Source of the DNA: Chrysaora quinquecirrha
Lineage: Eukaryota > Cnidaria > Scyphozoa > Semaeostomeae > Pelagiidae
NCBI GenBank assembly: GCA_014526335.1
Contig: JACTAT010000010.1
Location: forward strand, 8,278,569-8,342,568
Direction: 5' to 3'
Length of the DNA stretch: 64,000 nt
The position numbers and the translations under genes were made by a program. A model generated the notes under the pieces. That model was not told the DNA's origin and did not search any database. It saw only the letters and a list, made by a program, of their open reading frames with translations. Below are positions 11,756-23,345 of this stretch, piece by piece (the first letter of the stretch is position 1; each line of letters starts with the position of its first letter).

Positions 11756-11901
11756 ATGGCGGACGAATCTTTTGTGAATCGCTCCCAGGGGCCTATTCAA
11801 TCACCTTCAGCTTTTCAAGCCTATCTTCCATTAAGATTTTTTAATGTAGAAGTAGAACGATTATTGCACGATCATGAGATTTTCTTACCTGGTTATCCGA
11901 G
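11756..11901 (+). CDS. Truncated 5' coding fragment starting MADESFVNRS
   Basis: An ATG in good context (CGAAATGGCGG) opens 48 codons, MADESFVNRSQGPIQSP and onward, that look like a genuine protein start. The reading is cut off exactly where the TIR element begins at 11902; the stop at 11933 lies inside the TIR. I do not recognise the protein. It could be the first exon of a captured gene or the start of the protein of a mobile element. Confidence 0.35.
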
Positions 11902-13416
11902 CGTACTTACTAAAACGCGGAACCACCCAAAATGACTCAAAACGACCCAAAATCACCCAAAAACAGCCAAAACAACCCAAAACCACCCATAATCAGGTCA
12001 AAACCACCCAAAAAAGTATAACTTACTTTTAAATCATCGATTTTAGGTTAGAAAATCCCTGAAAATCTCCACAAATTCAACATATCCTTCAGGGCATTTT
12101 TTAAGGATTGTTAACTAGTGGGGCAAACTTGTGAAAAGGGGTCTAAAATTCCGGTATTCAAAAGATTGAATGGGGTGACCGTCTCGATTTGCCGACTAAA
12201 CAAAGTCAAAGAAAAAACACCTTTCTGATCCATCAAATGGGCATGGGAGGGTACTTTTATTTTGATGGCACGAGTAAAATGAGGGCACTGCAGTAGAGCG
12301 TGCGCCGAATGTGCATCCTATTAGGGGGTTCGAAAAATTTGAAGAACACTGAAGCTAGAATCGCTCTAATGTCCCTTTCCGAATTCTTATAATGCTGTTT
12401 TCTTGGAACTTAATCGTGGGGTTTGTACAGAATTCTTATGGTCTTTGAGTCGTACAAAACTTCAAAATTGTAATAAAGAGCCAAACATCTTTGAACATCT
12501 GAATTCTTTACGAATCCAAAAGAGCGACTAACGTTATTGCTTGCAAAAAAGCCTAATTGATACTGCATTGCATTCAATGAATAGACCTCATGATTTTTTT
12601 CCTTGGGGCATAGCAGTTGGAGAAACGTCAGACCTTGTCAGGAAATGGAGAAAATATGGCGTATTCACATATAAGATTTTGATTGTATAACTTTGATCTG
12701 TGGCATCGAAATCAATTGTCTTATACTTCGTAAATACTTCGTATTCTTCACATATAGAATTAGTTAAGCGACCAAGCAAAATCGTCAGTACATATTCAAC
12801 GCCCATTTAACACATGGTCCACAAAGAATTATTCTTTGGTGTTTCTGTTTAAGATCATTTCAGTCCAAACAGGGGCCCATGTTTTTGGGTAAATAGGCTG
12901 TTTTTATCTTCACTACTGGGGCACGAAGAGGGGCCTACTGGGGCAATTTCCCAAAAAAAACCCCCTTAAAAATGCCCTGATATCCTTTGAAATAACATCA
13001 TTGTCTCTTTTAAATTCTTCTTTTGCCTTGGGACTTTCGTTGTCATAAAAAGGTCAGAAAGGCCTTTGTTCACAAAAGCATTATTGTGTCTAAGCATGAA
13101 CTTGCTTAAGATAAAATGCGACCGCACGTTTCGTCAATAAATATACCTTTGGGAAAGGTACGCATTGTCTGGAACACGTGTTGCATATCTCGAAATATTT
13201 ACCCAAACTATCTAGCAAGACTCCAGTCCCAACTGATGCTCCACACGTCAATGCAGTATGGTGAAAGGAGTGGCTGTAATAACGGTGTATTAGAAGTCAC
13301 GAGTAGTGATCTTTAATTCCGTGGTTTTGACCTGATTGTGTGTCGTTTTGGGTTGTTTTGGCTGGTTTTGGTTAGTTTTGGGTCGTTTTGGCTGGTTCCG
13401 CGTTTTAGTAAGTACG
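11902..13416. mobile_element. 1.5 kb TIR element with CCACCCAAAA subterminal repeats
   Basis: Both ends read CGTACTTACTAAAACGCGG inwards, followed by five to ten decamers of the form CNACCCAAAA or CNAGCCAAAA. The left end is 11902 onward and the right end is the complement of 13416 backward. No transposase ORF is present, so it is non-autonomous. No target duplication is visible at these boundaries. The termini resemble those of the 9 bp TSD elements at 24509 and 33358, so the same superfamily (Mutator-like) is likely. Confidence 0.7.
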
Positions 13417-14497
13417 TTTAAAAGCGTATATGCATTGAGTATTGGTTTTTCAAAACAAAGAAAAAACTGAACTTTCAGAATGTGCTTTGTGCTAGATAAT
13501 GATAATTATGAACTGCACATGATTTTAATTGAAAAGGTTTTGGAAAAAATCAAATCAGCTCCTTCTAAGTCAGCTCAAATTTTCTGGATTTGGGACGGCA
13601 GTTTTGTTTGATGAATATAATTTTAATCAATTTAATCTTCGAATTTAAATTTCAATATTGACAAAAAAGTGTAATTATAGCTATGATAAATTTAAATAAC
13701 AATAAGTAAGAGTATAATGGTACTAATAAATAATCCTTATTGTTATTATGAATTTTCTTCATGATATAAACATGCAGTCCATACAAAATATGTACGAATT
13801 TTCGTACAAGAAGTTCACTTAGTGAATGCATTAACAGGACCTCGCAGTCACATATTTTCCATCTCTCTCTTAGTTCAAGCCTTCTTGCTTCCTCCCACTA
13901 CTGGTCCTCTCTCCTTCTTGCCAAGCCAAGAGGGTATCAAAAATGATTTAATTCAAGTCCTACTTAATGGTCATGTTCTCATGTGTAAGATATTAAAGAA
14001 AAGGTTATTATACCAGGCAGGAAACTAAACTGAATCTCAGAAACAAGTAATCGCTTTGTTTCCATTGCCATCTCATATTTTGCTGGGTCGATCTATCTCC
14101 GTGATCTCAGTGTTCCTGTCTGCTGTGCCGCCATTGCTTAAATTTTGTCATGTTTACAGAAAGAATGCATCTTCGAAAAAATTCACTAGTGCGCATGACA
14201 TTTGGCCCCTCGCCCGAGAAATTCGTCGTTTCCCGAAGACGTACCTCCTCTTATCTCCCCATCAAGTTAGCATGGGTTGATGCCAGTGATTCCGTAATTC
14301 TCGTGGATGCGTAAAATATGTTACTTTTACTTTGAAATGACAAGTTTAATATACATTAATATATATCAACATAATATATATAACGGCCAACCATTACATA
14401 TACCCCCCCCCCAACCTCTCTGACATTAAACATGTGTTGCATACCCTATTCAATCATTGTCGCCATTCAATGCTATCCATTTCTATTGATATTATAG
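13417..14497. other. End of the probable MED4 intron, nothing recognised
   Basis: AT-rich sequence with a C10 run at about 14404-14413. Two plus-strand open frames of 68 and 74 codons (13822-14028, 14056-14280) show no recognisable domain. Confidence 0.4.
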
Positions 14498-14626
14498 GAG
14501 CAGTCCTACAGAATGATATCAGTAAATGCTGTGCAACCACGAGACGTATTGAGGATCAAAAATACGTTAAATCATGTTGATATTGAATATATGTCGTCAT
14601 CTTCAGATTCATCTTCTTGTGACTGA
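14498..14626 (+). CDS. MED4: MED4 last exon (C-terminus and stop)
   Basis: After a pyrimidine-containing acceptor (ATTATAG, AG at 14496-14497) the frame encodes 42 residues ending DIEYMSSSSDSSSCD and TGA. MED4 proteins end in the same kind of tail (human: acidic DDVEIMS, then a serine run). The strand matches the exon at 135-332. One detail is unresolved. The donor at 333 leaves phase 1, while the acceptor at 14498 is phase 0. A donor at 337 with an acceptor at 14512 would match in phase, or a small exon has been missed. An AATAAA follows 100 bp downstream. Confidence 0.72.
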   Translation, partial: EQSYRMISVNAVQPRDVLRIKNTLNHVDIEYMSSSSDSSSCD

Positions 14627-14723
14627 AACAATGTTTAATAAGTATCTTTTTGGATTGTTTTTAATGTTAATGCATTGTTTGAAGATCATGTCTAGATTTA
14701 AGATACTAAAAAGTAACAGATGC

Positions 14724-14729
14724 AATAAA
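14724..14729 (+). terminator. Polyadenylation signal of MED4
   Basis: AATAAA lies 98 bp after the MED4 stop codon in AT-rich sequence. It is the first canonical signal downstream, so it is a reasonable 3' end for the gene. Confidence 0.5.
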
Positions 14730-14749
14730 TATTGATGATTATGATCAGA

Positions 14750-15276
14750 TTAACAACAAGCCTACCCATATTACCAATTGGATATAGTTATTATGAAGTT
14801 TATATTTAGTTGGAGCTATATCTTCTGTGCTACTGGCAGCTATATGTCTGTATCAATGGCAGCTTGCTAAGAAATAACATAAATCATCGTAGCAAGGGGC
14901 TCTTACTGTTTCTACAAACAATAAGATTCTTTTTTCGCTTCTGTTTTCGTCATCATTGCGAAGTGGAAATACTGGTAGTTTAACCTGATACCACCATGTT
15001 ATTCCTTTAGCTTCCTGAAAAATGGATTCTCTGTCGTATTTTCATATTTGCCTTTCCATATAATGAATTGGTTTTCGATTCATTTGACGTGATGTGTGGC
15101 TGACAAGTACCTGGAATGCTTGAATACCAGAATCTGTAAAAGCCGAAATCTGTAAAAGTAGACTTTATAGACAGGGATTTTTCTTGAGAGAACTGGCTCA
15201 AAGCTTAACCTCAAATTTTATTACACATTTTGACTAAATCGACCATGGAGATTTCAAATCCGAGATGGGCCAAAAA
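14750..15276. other. Downstream of MED4, partial repeat only
   Basis: 15172-15276 resembles 3765-3900. The rest shows no gene or RNA that I can recognise. Confidence 0.4.
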
Positions 15277-15905
15277 AATTTTGACCGGATGTTGACTTTT
15301 TTGCTTACGTCATCAACATGTGAAAAATGTACTTTGAACCCCTATAAAACTTAGCAAGTACAAATTATGACAAAACTAACTTGATATATGAGCTCTACAC
15401 AGTCAGAGCTTTCGAACGATGTATAATTTTCTTTTACCAAATTTTAAATTTTTAGTTATGACGTCATCTTTATTTGATGACGTCATCATAGTCTTAAAAA
15501 ACAGGCAGAACAAGAAGGAAAGATAACTTAGAATAAACGTTTGAGCGGATTTATATGTATTTCTGGGTGCTTAATTCAAAAATTTATGTCCCAAGGCTTG
15601 AAAATTCCAGGAAAAGTGAATCTGTTTCGTTTACTTCAGGATGAAGAGCTAAGTGGAAACGTACATAATTCTAAGTTATCTTTCCTTGTCCTTGTACCTG
15701 TTTTTAAGACTATGATGACGTCATCAAATAAAGATGGCGTCATAACTAAAAATTTAAAATTTAGTAAAATAAAAAAAATTATACAACGTTCGAAAGCTCT
15801 GACTGTGTAGAGCTCAAATATCAAGTTGGTTTTGTCATTCATAAGTACATTTTTCACATGTTGATGACGTAAGCAAAAAAGTCAACTTCCGGTCAAAATT
15901 TTTTT
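15277..15905. mobile_element. Foldback element with arms of about 240 bp
   Basis: Arm 15277-15535 is matched in reverse complement by 15666-15905 at roughly 90-95 percent. Shared strings include CATCAACATGTGAAAAATGT, GAGCTCTACACAGTCAGAGC and TTTATTTGATGACGTCATCA. The loop (15536-15665) holds unrelated sequence. The arms are rich in TGACGTCA, a CREB/ATF palindrome. Partial copies lie at 3765-3915 and 5335-5590. Confidence 0.75.
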
Positions 15906-17398
15906 TGGCCGTGAAGTATATATCATTATGTAGCTTACATAGCTGCAAATCATAATATCTATGAATATATCCAAGTTGTGGAATACCAGAATAACGGAGT
16001 CTGAAAATTATAAAGGATAGCTTGAAAATAAAAGCAGCATTTGGAGCATCAAAATCTAAGTCCAACAAACATATTTTCTAACCCTTGGATGATAATTTAG
16101 AATGGCTGAAACCTAAGCATTATAAACGGCCTTTTATTGACTTAAGTGATTCAAGACAATCATCAATCAAATTCGTTTTAGATAAAAACAATGGCAATGG
16201 TGTGTAGTACGTATTGTTTTTGACCACGTTGCTAGTACTGCATTTATTTAACGGGGATGAAATTGAGGGGATGCTATTTTATCTGCGTTAATAATAAATG
16301 AACAGAGAATGCATTCGGTTTCAAAAACTCCTGTTGTACATTGGACAAGTATAGCTGCAGATCAGGTGCATCTCCAAAACTGTTATTTTTTTTTTATTTC
16401 AGAGTCATCTCGATGGATCTATTTGACTGTGTTTCAGTGCAGTGGGGTACAGAAGTGCTTTTGCACCCTTACTGTCTGTCAGTTGTCCTAAATGATGTAT
16501 GAAACGTTCACCAATCAAAGTAGAAACCAAAAAGGAGTAGCCCTTCAGCTCCTCTGTAACCATATGCAATTTATTTGAAACATATCAGTAGGGCCTTCGA
16601 TCAATGTTTTCTTAGCAGTCTATGTCTTTCCAACCATTCAATGTGTTGCATTGTACGATACGCAGAACTTAAAATTTTTCACCCAAAATATTGGTGTCAT
16701 GATGTTATCTTTTCCTAAAAATATGATTGGCAGTTTTATGGGCAGATGGTTCAGAAGGTTGGGTTGTTGCTTCTGTCATATTCAAGCAAAATATCTTTGA
16801 CGCCTCTTCGAGGTAACAATGGAATCGAGCCCAAATAATGGCAGAACAGAAAATTTTTATCCCAGATTGCGAGAAGGCCTAGCTAACAACTCTAAGCTCA
16901 AAAATGGCCTTCAAGCAATAATTCAGACTTAAAAAACATGCGACGCACACCACTGTGTTGAAATGTGGTTGCTTATTCTCTGGGATAACATCCCGTACAG
17001 TATAGAATGATGTTTATTTATTAAAGGTCATCGAAACCCCTGTATCTCCATTTGAAGGTCATCAAAACCCCCTATGACTTTCTGCAACTACCATTGCGAA
17101 ATATTGCAAGAACTTAATTCAGTGACTATTCAAATTCCATAATAATAACCGCTTTACTTCATGTTGAGCTAATGATTGATAAGGCATCCAGACTGCAAAC
17201 GTTTCTGCTCTGACTCATAGTGCAAACATAAACTTCTTTGTGGATTTTATATTATGAAATCGCCGCCGATCTAATACTTGATTCCGATCCAATATCCTTA
17301 CATTGGGGCCCAGACTCCCACTTGTCCTCTTTCAGCTCTTCTATTGGCCTATGAATTTTTGATCAGCTCAGGTGAAGTTGTAATCCGTTCACAGCCTA
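15906..17398. other. 1.5 kb without recognised features
   Basis: AT-rich. Short open frames on both strands show no domain. I see no TIR pair, tandem repeat or RNA gene. Confidence 0.4.
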
Positions 17399-18360
17399 AT
17401 GAGTAGTGAAGCTGAACGCGAAAATGACCTACCGGCACCAACTAACAGCCGTGTTGGTCAAAAACTTGACGCCAAGCGAAATTTTTCATGGTCTTTCTCG
17501 AAAAGTACGAAAAGGAAGATGTAGGCGAAGCCTTGTGTTAACAATGCGACATCTGGAAGCTCGTCTGGATCATCTAATACTGAAGATTCAGAGACTTCTG
17601 TTGAGTCTGATGACTGTGGAAATGAAAATACGTTATCAAGCCCGAGGGGGTACTCCTTAATGTAGGCTGACAGGTATGTGCCCCTCTTATGGGTGGGTTT
17701 TTCTTCGAAACCTTCCTTACAACTGGGTCCGATTTATGCCTTGAATACCTTAAAAGTGGGTATATTATCAAATTTCCTTAACATTTTGTACACAAATTCA
17801 TACAACAATCATAAAACTGGCTGGCTGAATGTGTAAAATGATACCTCCAATGGTTTGTAAAAACTCGGGGGCACAACCCTGTACATTTAAGGGTCAAGTG
17901 CCCCAGGGCTGCAAAGGAACCTCCAATTAAAGAAAGAGCTTTTAAACTTTGGCTGAAGAAGCACAGTACACTTGGGATTTGCCTGCAGGTATGGCGTATT
18001 ATGCCAACAAATATCGAAAGAATTTCGTCCCATAGAAGGAAATAAAAGACAGTATCGTGATAACGAGTCCTGTGGCCTCAAACATTCAAGGGCCTAAGAA
18101 GTTGGATGTTTTTTAAAGAACTTTTGGAGGAAAAGAATAGGAGAACTGACTCCAATGTGGAGTGAATACAACAGAAAGTTCTCGAACTTTTTGTTCCACT
18201 TTCAAAGGTTTGAATGACTTTTGAAGAGACCAATAATGCTGAAGGTAACAATGTTGAAATTCCTTTGGGAGACCTCACTATGAATCTTGTACAATCTGTT
18301 ATGGGCTGTCCCTCGATATATCCCGATCGAAATTCTAACTCATTGAACTTCTTAGATCAT
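17399..18360 (+). pseudogene. Decayed mobile-element protein (gag-like, unassigned)
   Basis: The plus strand opens MSSEAERENDLPAPTNSR at 17399 and meets one TAG at 17522, then continues in frame through a serine-rich segment (SGSSSGSSNTEDSETSVES) to 17664. After a non-coding-looking insert it resumes with frame jumps. One piece, about 17980-18170, reads MAYYANKYRKNFVP and then SIVITSPVASNIQGPKKLD. Another, at 18214, reads EETNNAEGNNVEIPLGDL. The order resembles proteins of unknown function that recur in coral genomes (from memory). Several stops and shifts make it dead. Confidence 0.4.
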
Positions 18361-18499
18361 TCTTTCTCTCAAAATTTGGGACCAACTAGCCTCTATCTCA
18401 TGATTTATATAGCCTCCATCACATACTATCTGCAGATATCAGGGGAGATACATATCTTGTTATACCCATACACAGACACACACACTGACAGAGGAAGAC

Positions 18500-19018
18500 C
18501 GTCTATCTCTAAATTCTTGTGGTTCGTGTGTTTTGCGTGGCACACAGGTAGGCACACATATATACAGACATGGAGAGTCAGAGAGTCGCTCCAAATTCTT
18601 GTGGTTCGTGTGTTTGGTGAGGCACCAAGGTAGGCACACATATATACACACATGGAGAGTCAGAGAGAGGGTGGATGCGGATTGTTGTGGATCATGTGTT
18701 TTGTGTGGCACATAGGTAGGCACACATATATTCACGCATGAAGAGTCAGAAGGTGGATGCTGATTCTTGTGGTTCGTGTGTTTTGTGTGGCACATAGGCA
18801 GGCACACATATATACCCACATGGAGAGTCAGAGGGTGGATGCGGATTGTTGTGGTTCGTGTGTTTTGTGTGCCACATGGGTAGGCACACATATATACACA
18901 CATGGAGAGTCAGAGGGTGGATGCGGATTGTTGTGGTTCGTGTGTTTTGTGTGGCACATAGGTAGGCACACATATATACACACATGGAGAGTCAGAGGGT
19001 GGATGCGGATTGTTGTGT
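18500..19018. repeat. 82 bp minisatellite, about six units
   Basis: Units of 82 bp (for example 18844-18925) contain GGTTCGTGTGTTTTGTGTG, GTAGGCACACATATATAC and CATGGAGAGTCAGAGGGTGG. The length is not a multiple of three and both strands are open, so the long translations here are artefacts. On the minus strand the CTCTCCATGTGTGTATATAT core resembles the neighbouring 71 bp satellite. Confidence 0.9.
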
Positions 19019-19784
19019 AGACAATTTAACGCATTCCTACGAGAGGCGAGTTTCTGTGTGTCCCTAAATTCCTTGTTGGACGTTGGACATTGGAAGGGCG
19101 TCAAAGTTAATGTGGACGGTGTGGGTGAGGTGGGCCCAACCAAATCATCAGCTTACGTTAGGCCTATAGGACGCAATAAATGCAATTTTTGACCGTATAG
19201 TTTCCCTCCCGACGCCAAGGTAAGCAATTCATTTGTAATTTAGCGGAAAAGCATGATTAGACGAAGAGCGCTCTTTTTCTGAGATCCAACCCAGGTGAGT
19301 AGCTCCATCTCTCCCCTCCTATGGGGATTAGTGAAAGTTTTATGTTTTTACCTAAATTCAACCTGTATGAACACCGAAAACCTTATGCAGGACTTGTCTT
19401 CAAGGAAAAACTTCTGAAAAGCTCAAGGGTCACAGTTTTTGAGATGATTTCCACAGAAACATTACATAATGCACTACACCTCTTCAAATAAAAGCCTCGT
19501 TTCCAAAAAGATTGAAAATCGCTTCACAGAAACATTTCGACTTAAGATTCGAATTCAGCACATTCGTTTTAGTATTGAGGCAAATTTTTACGCCTCTAGC
19601 CTTTACAATGTCGATTTTATGGCAATTAAAAGTTTGAACATCTCTAAGGAATGTGTCGGTCAAAAATGATTGAGGGTGCTAAGTTTCACCCCGAGACATT
19701 TTCACGGTCAAATCCTTTTATAAATGTTCGTAATTTTAATAACTTTAAAATCCATATCGTAAGGACTAGACGTAAAACCTGGTC
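19019..19784. other. Spacer between minisatellite and satellite
   Basis: Unique-looking sequence between the two tandem arrays. No gene is recognised. A 66-codon open frame (19469-19669) has no recognisable domain. Confidence 0.4.
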
Positions 19785-22711
19785 AACATGTCCACATCGT
19801 CAACATTAATTTCGACTCCCTCTATCTCTCTATATGTGTGTGCATATATCTTGTCCACACGTTCACATCGTCCACATGAATTTCGACTCCCTCTATCTCT
19901 CTATTTGTGTGTGTATATATCTGGTCCACACGTACACATCGTCCACATGAATTTCGACTCCCTCTATCTCTCTATATGTGTGTGTATATAACTGGTCCAC
20001 ATGTCCACATCGTCCACATGAATTTCGACTCCCTCTATCTCTCTATATGTGTGTATATATAACTGGTCCACATGTCCACATCGTCCACATGAAATTCGAC
20101 GCCTCTATTTCTCTATATGTGTTTATATACCTGGTCCACATGTCTACATCGTCAACATGAATTTTGACTCCCTTTATCTCTCTATATGTGTGTATATATC
20201 GGATCCACACGTCCACATCGTCCACATGAATTTCGACTCCCTCTATCTCTCCATGTGTGTGTAAGTATTTGGTCCACACGTCCACATCGTCCACATGAAT
20301 TTCGACTCCCTCTATCTCTCTATATGTGTGTGTATTTATCTGGTCCACACGTCCACATTGTCCACATGAATTCTGACTCCCTCTATCTCTCTATATGTTT
20401 GTGTATATATATCTGGTCCACACGTCCACGTCGTCACATGAATTTCGACTCCCTCTATCTCTCTATATGTGTGTGTATATATCTGGTCCAAACATCCACA
20501 TCGTCCACATGAATTTCGACTCCCTCTATCTCTCTATATGTGTGTGTATATAACTTGTCCATATGTCCACATCGTCCACATGAATTTCGACTCCCTCTAT
20601 TTCTCTATATGTGTGTATATATCTGGTCTACACGTCCACATCGTCCACATGAATTTCGACTCCCTCTATCTCTCTATATACTTGTGTATATATATCTGGT
20701 CCGCACGTCCACATCGTCCACATTAATTTCGACTCCCTCTATCTCTCCATGTGTGTGTAAGTATCTGGTCCACACGTCCACATCGTCCACATGAGTTTCG
20801 ACTCCCTTTGTCTCTCTATATGTGTGTGTATTTATCTGGTCCACACGTCCACATTGTGCACATGAATTTTGACTACCTGTATCTCCTTATGTGTGTGTGT
20901 ATATACCTTGTCCCATCGTCCACATCAGCATGAAATTCGACCCCTCTATTTCTCTATATGTATGTATATATCTGGTCCACACGTCTACATCGTCAACATG
21001 AGTTTGGACTCCCTCTATCTCTCTATATGTGTGTATATATCGGATCCACACGTCCACATCGTCCACATGAATTTCGACGACCTCTATCTCTCTATATGTG
21101 CGTGTATATACCTTGTCCACATCGTCCACATCGTCCACATGAAATTCGACCCCTCTATTTCTCTATATGTGTGTATATATCTGGTCCACACGTCTACATC
21201 GTCAACATGAATTTTGACTCCCTCTATCTCTCTATATGTGTGTATATATCTGGTCCACACGTCCACATTGTCCACATGAATCTCGACTCCCTCTATCTCT
21301 CTATATGTGTGTGTATATATATCTGGTCCACATGTCCACATCGTCACATGAATTTGGACTCCCTCTATCTCTCTATATGTGTGTGTATATATCTGGTCCA
21401 CACGTCCACATCGTCCACATAATTGTCGACTCCCTGTATCTCTCTATGTGTGTGTAAGTATCTGGTCCACACGTCCACATCGTCCACATGAATTTCGACT
21501 CCCTCTATCTCTCCATGTGTGTGTAAGTATCTGATCCACACGTCCACATCGTCCACATGAATTTCGACTCCCTCTATCTCTCTATATGTGTGTGTATTTA
21601 TCTGGTCCACACGTCCACATTGTCCACATGAATTTTGACTCCCTGTATCTCCTTAGATGTGTGTGTATATACCTTGTCCCATCGTCCACATCAGCATGAA
21701 ATTCGACCCTCTATTTCTTTATATCTGTGTATATACCTGGTCCACACGTCTACATCGTCAACATGAATTTTGACTCCTTTATCTCTATATGTGTGTATAT
21801 ATCGGATCCACACGTCCACATCGTCCACATGAATTTCGACTCCCTCTATCTCTCCATGTGTGTGTAAGTATCTGGTCCACACGTCCACATCGTCCACATG
21901 AATTTCGACTCCCTCTATCTCTCTATATGTGTGTGTATTTATCTGGTCCACACGTCCACATCGTCCACATGAATTTCGACGACCTCTATCTCTCTATATG
22001 TGTGTGTATATACCTTGTCCACATCGTCCACATCGTCCACATGAAATTCGACCCCTCTATTTCTCTATATGTGTGTATATACCTGGTCCACACGTCTACA
22101 TCGTCAACATGAATTTTGACTCCCTCTATCTCTCTATATGTGTGGGTATTTATCTGGTCCACACGTCCACATTGTCCACATGAATTTTGACTCCCTGTAT
22201 CTCCTTAGATGTGTGTGTATATACCTTGTCCCATCGTCCACATCAGCATGAAATTCGACCCCTCTATTTCTCTATATCTGTGTATATACCTGGTCCACAC
22301 GTCTACATCGTCAACATGAATTTTGACTCCCTTTATCTCTCTATATGTGTGTATATATCGGATCCACACGTCCACATCGTCCACATGAATTTCGACTCCC
22401 TCTATCTCTCCATGTGTGTGTAAGTATCTGGTCCACACGTCCACATCGTCCACATGAATTTCGACTCCCTCTATCTCTCTATATGTGTGTGTATTTATCT
22501 GGTCCACACGTCCACATCGTCCACATGAATTTCGACGACCTCTATCTCTCTATATGTGTGTGTATATACCTTGTCCACATCGTCCACATCGTCCACATGA
22601 AATTCGACCCCTCTATTTCTCTATATGTGTGTATATACCTGGTCCACACGTCTACATCGTCAACATGAATTTTGACTCCCTTTATCTCTCTATATGTGTG
22701 TATATATCGGT
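19785..22711. repeat. 71 bp satellite array, block 1
   Basis: About 40 units of 67-71 bp built on GTCCACATCGTCCACATGAA, TTTCGACTCCCTCTATCTC and TATATGTGTGTGTATATA. Several unit variants recur in a fixed order. For example the series beginning at 21789 repeats at 22345, giving a higher-order period of about 556 bp. Long open translations on both strands (SICVYI.GPHVHIVHMNFD and similar) follow from the periodicity and are not proteins. Confidence 0.95.
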
Positions 22712-23345
22712 TCAACTACCTTTCAAGAGCCTGATAAGTTAGATGAAGCAGCAGTCAACCAGTTCTCTGACAAAGAAATTGCCATTGTCAACTATTTAAG
22801 TGGATATATATTAAGCAAATTTTATTGAAGAATAAGAAGTTCAAAGAAATGGAACACCATTGGTAGTCAGCAATGTCTTATTATCTTGATGGCTGGCAAA
22901 AGTGATGGTGAAGCTGTCACAAGGGAAAAGAATGAAGCATTAGTAAATACAGAGGAGGACTTTGGAAAATACAGCCACAGGTTCAAGACATTTTCCTTAT
23001 TATAGAGTCAAAGTTCAGGTATTACACTAAACATACTGTTTCCAAAATCGACAGCAAAGATTTGCTTTCACAATTGGTGATGAACAGTTTGGTAAGGACA
23101 AATTATTCTGAAATTTGCAGCAAAACAGAAAACATCTCAAAGAAACAGCACTAAATCTACTTTAACATCTGCTGCTCCTTTACATCAGAGTTAGAAGTTT
23201 TTCATTTGCAAAAGATAAGATGAAGAGGCATAAACAAGAAGTGAAAAAAACAAAGACAAAATCTTTTAGGATCGTATTGAAAAAAAGTCAAATTCAGATA
23301 CCAAACTTGATTTGTAAGGCTTACTAACAACAATTGTTACCTTTT
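22712..23345 (+). pseudogene. C-terminal part of a mobile-element protein, left copy
   Basis: Same content as 30721-31430 but lacking the first 91 bp. Plus-strand readable pieces are DKEIAIVNYLSGYILSKFY and YIRVRSFSFAKDKMKRHK. It is convergent with the P-type transposase pseudogene that ends just to its right. Confidence 0.45.

Larger units (their letters stand above)
333..14497 (+). other. Probable 14.2 kb MED4 intron filled with repeats
   Basis: The interval between the two MED4 exons contains no other recognisable host gene. It is packed with foldback, TIR and minisatellite elements, listed separately. If both exons belong to one transcript, this is one very large repeat-loaded intron. 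A missed small exon inside it is possible because the simplest donor and acceptor phases disagree. Confidence 0.6.

Noticed and set aside
18426..19143. Frames of up to 147 codons in the 82 bp minisatellite
   Set aside because: The unit length is not a multiple of three, both strands are open, and the translation is only the repeat.
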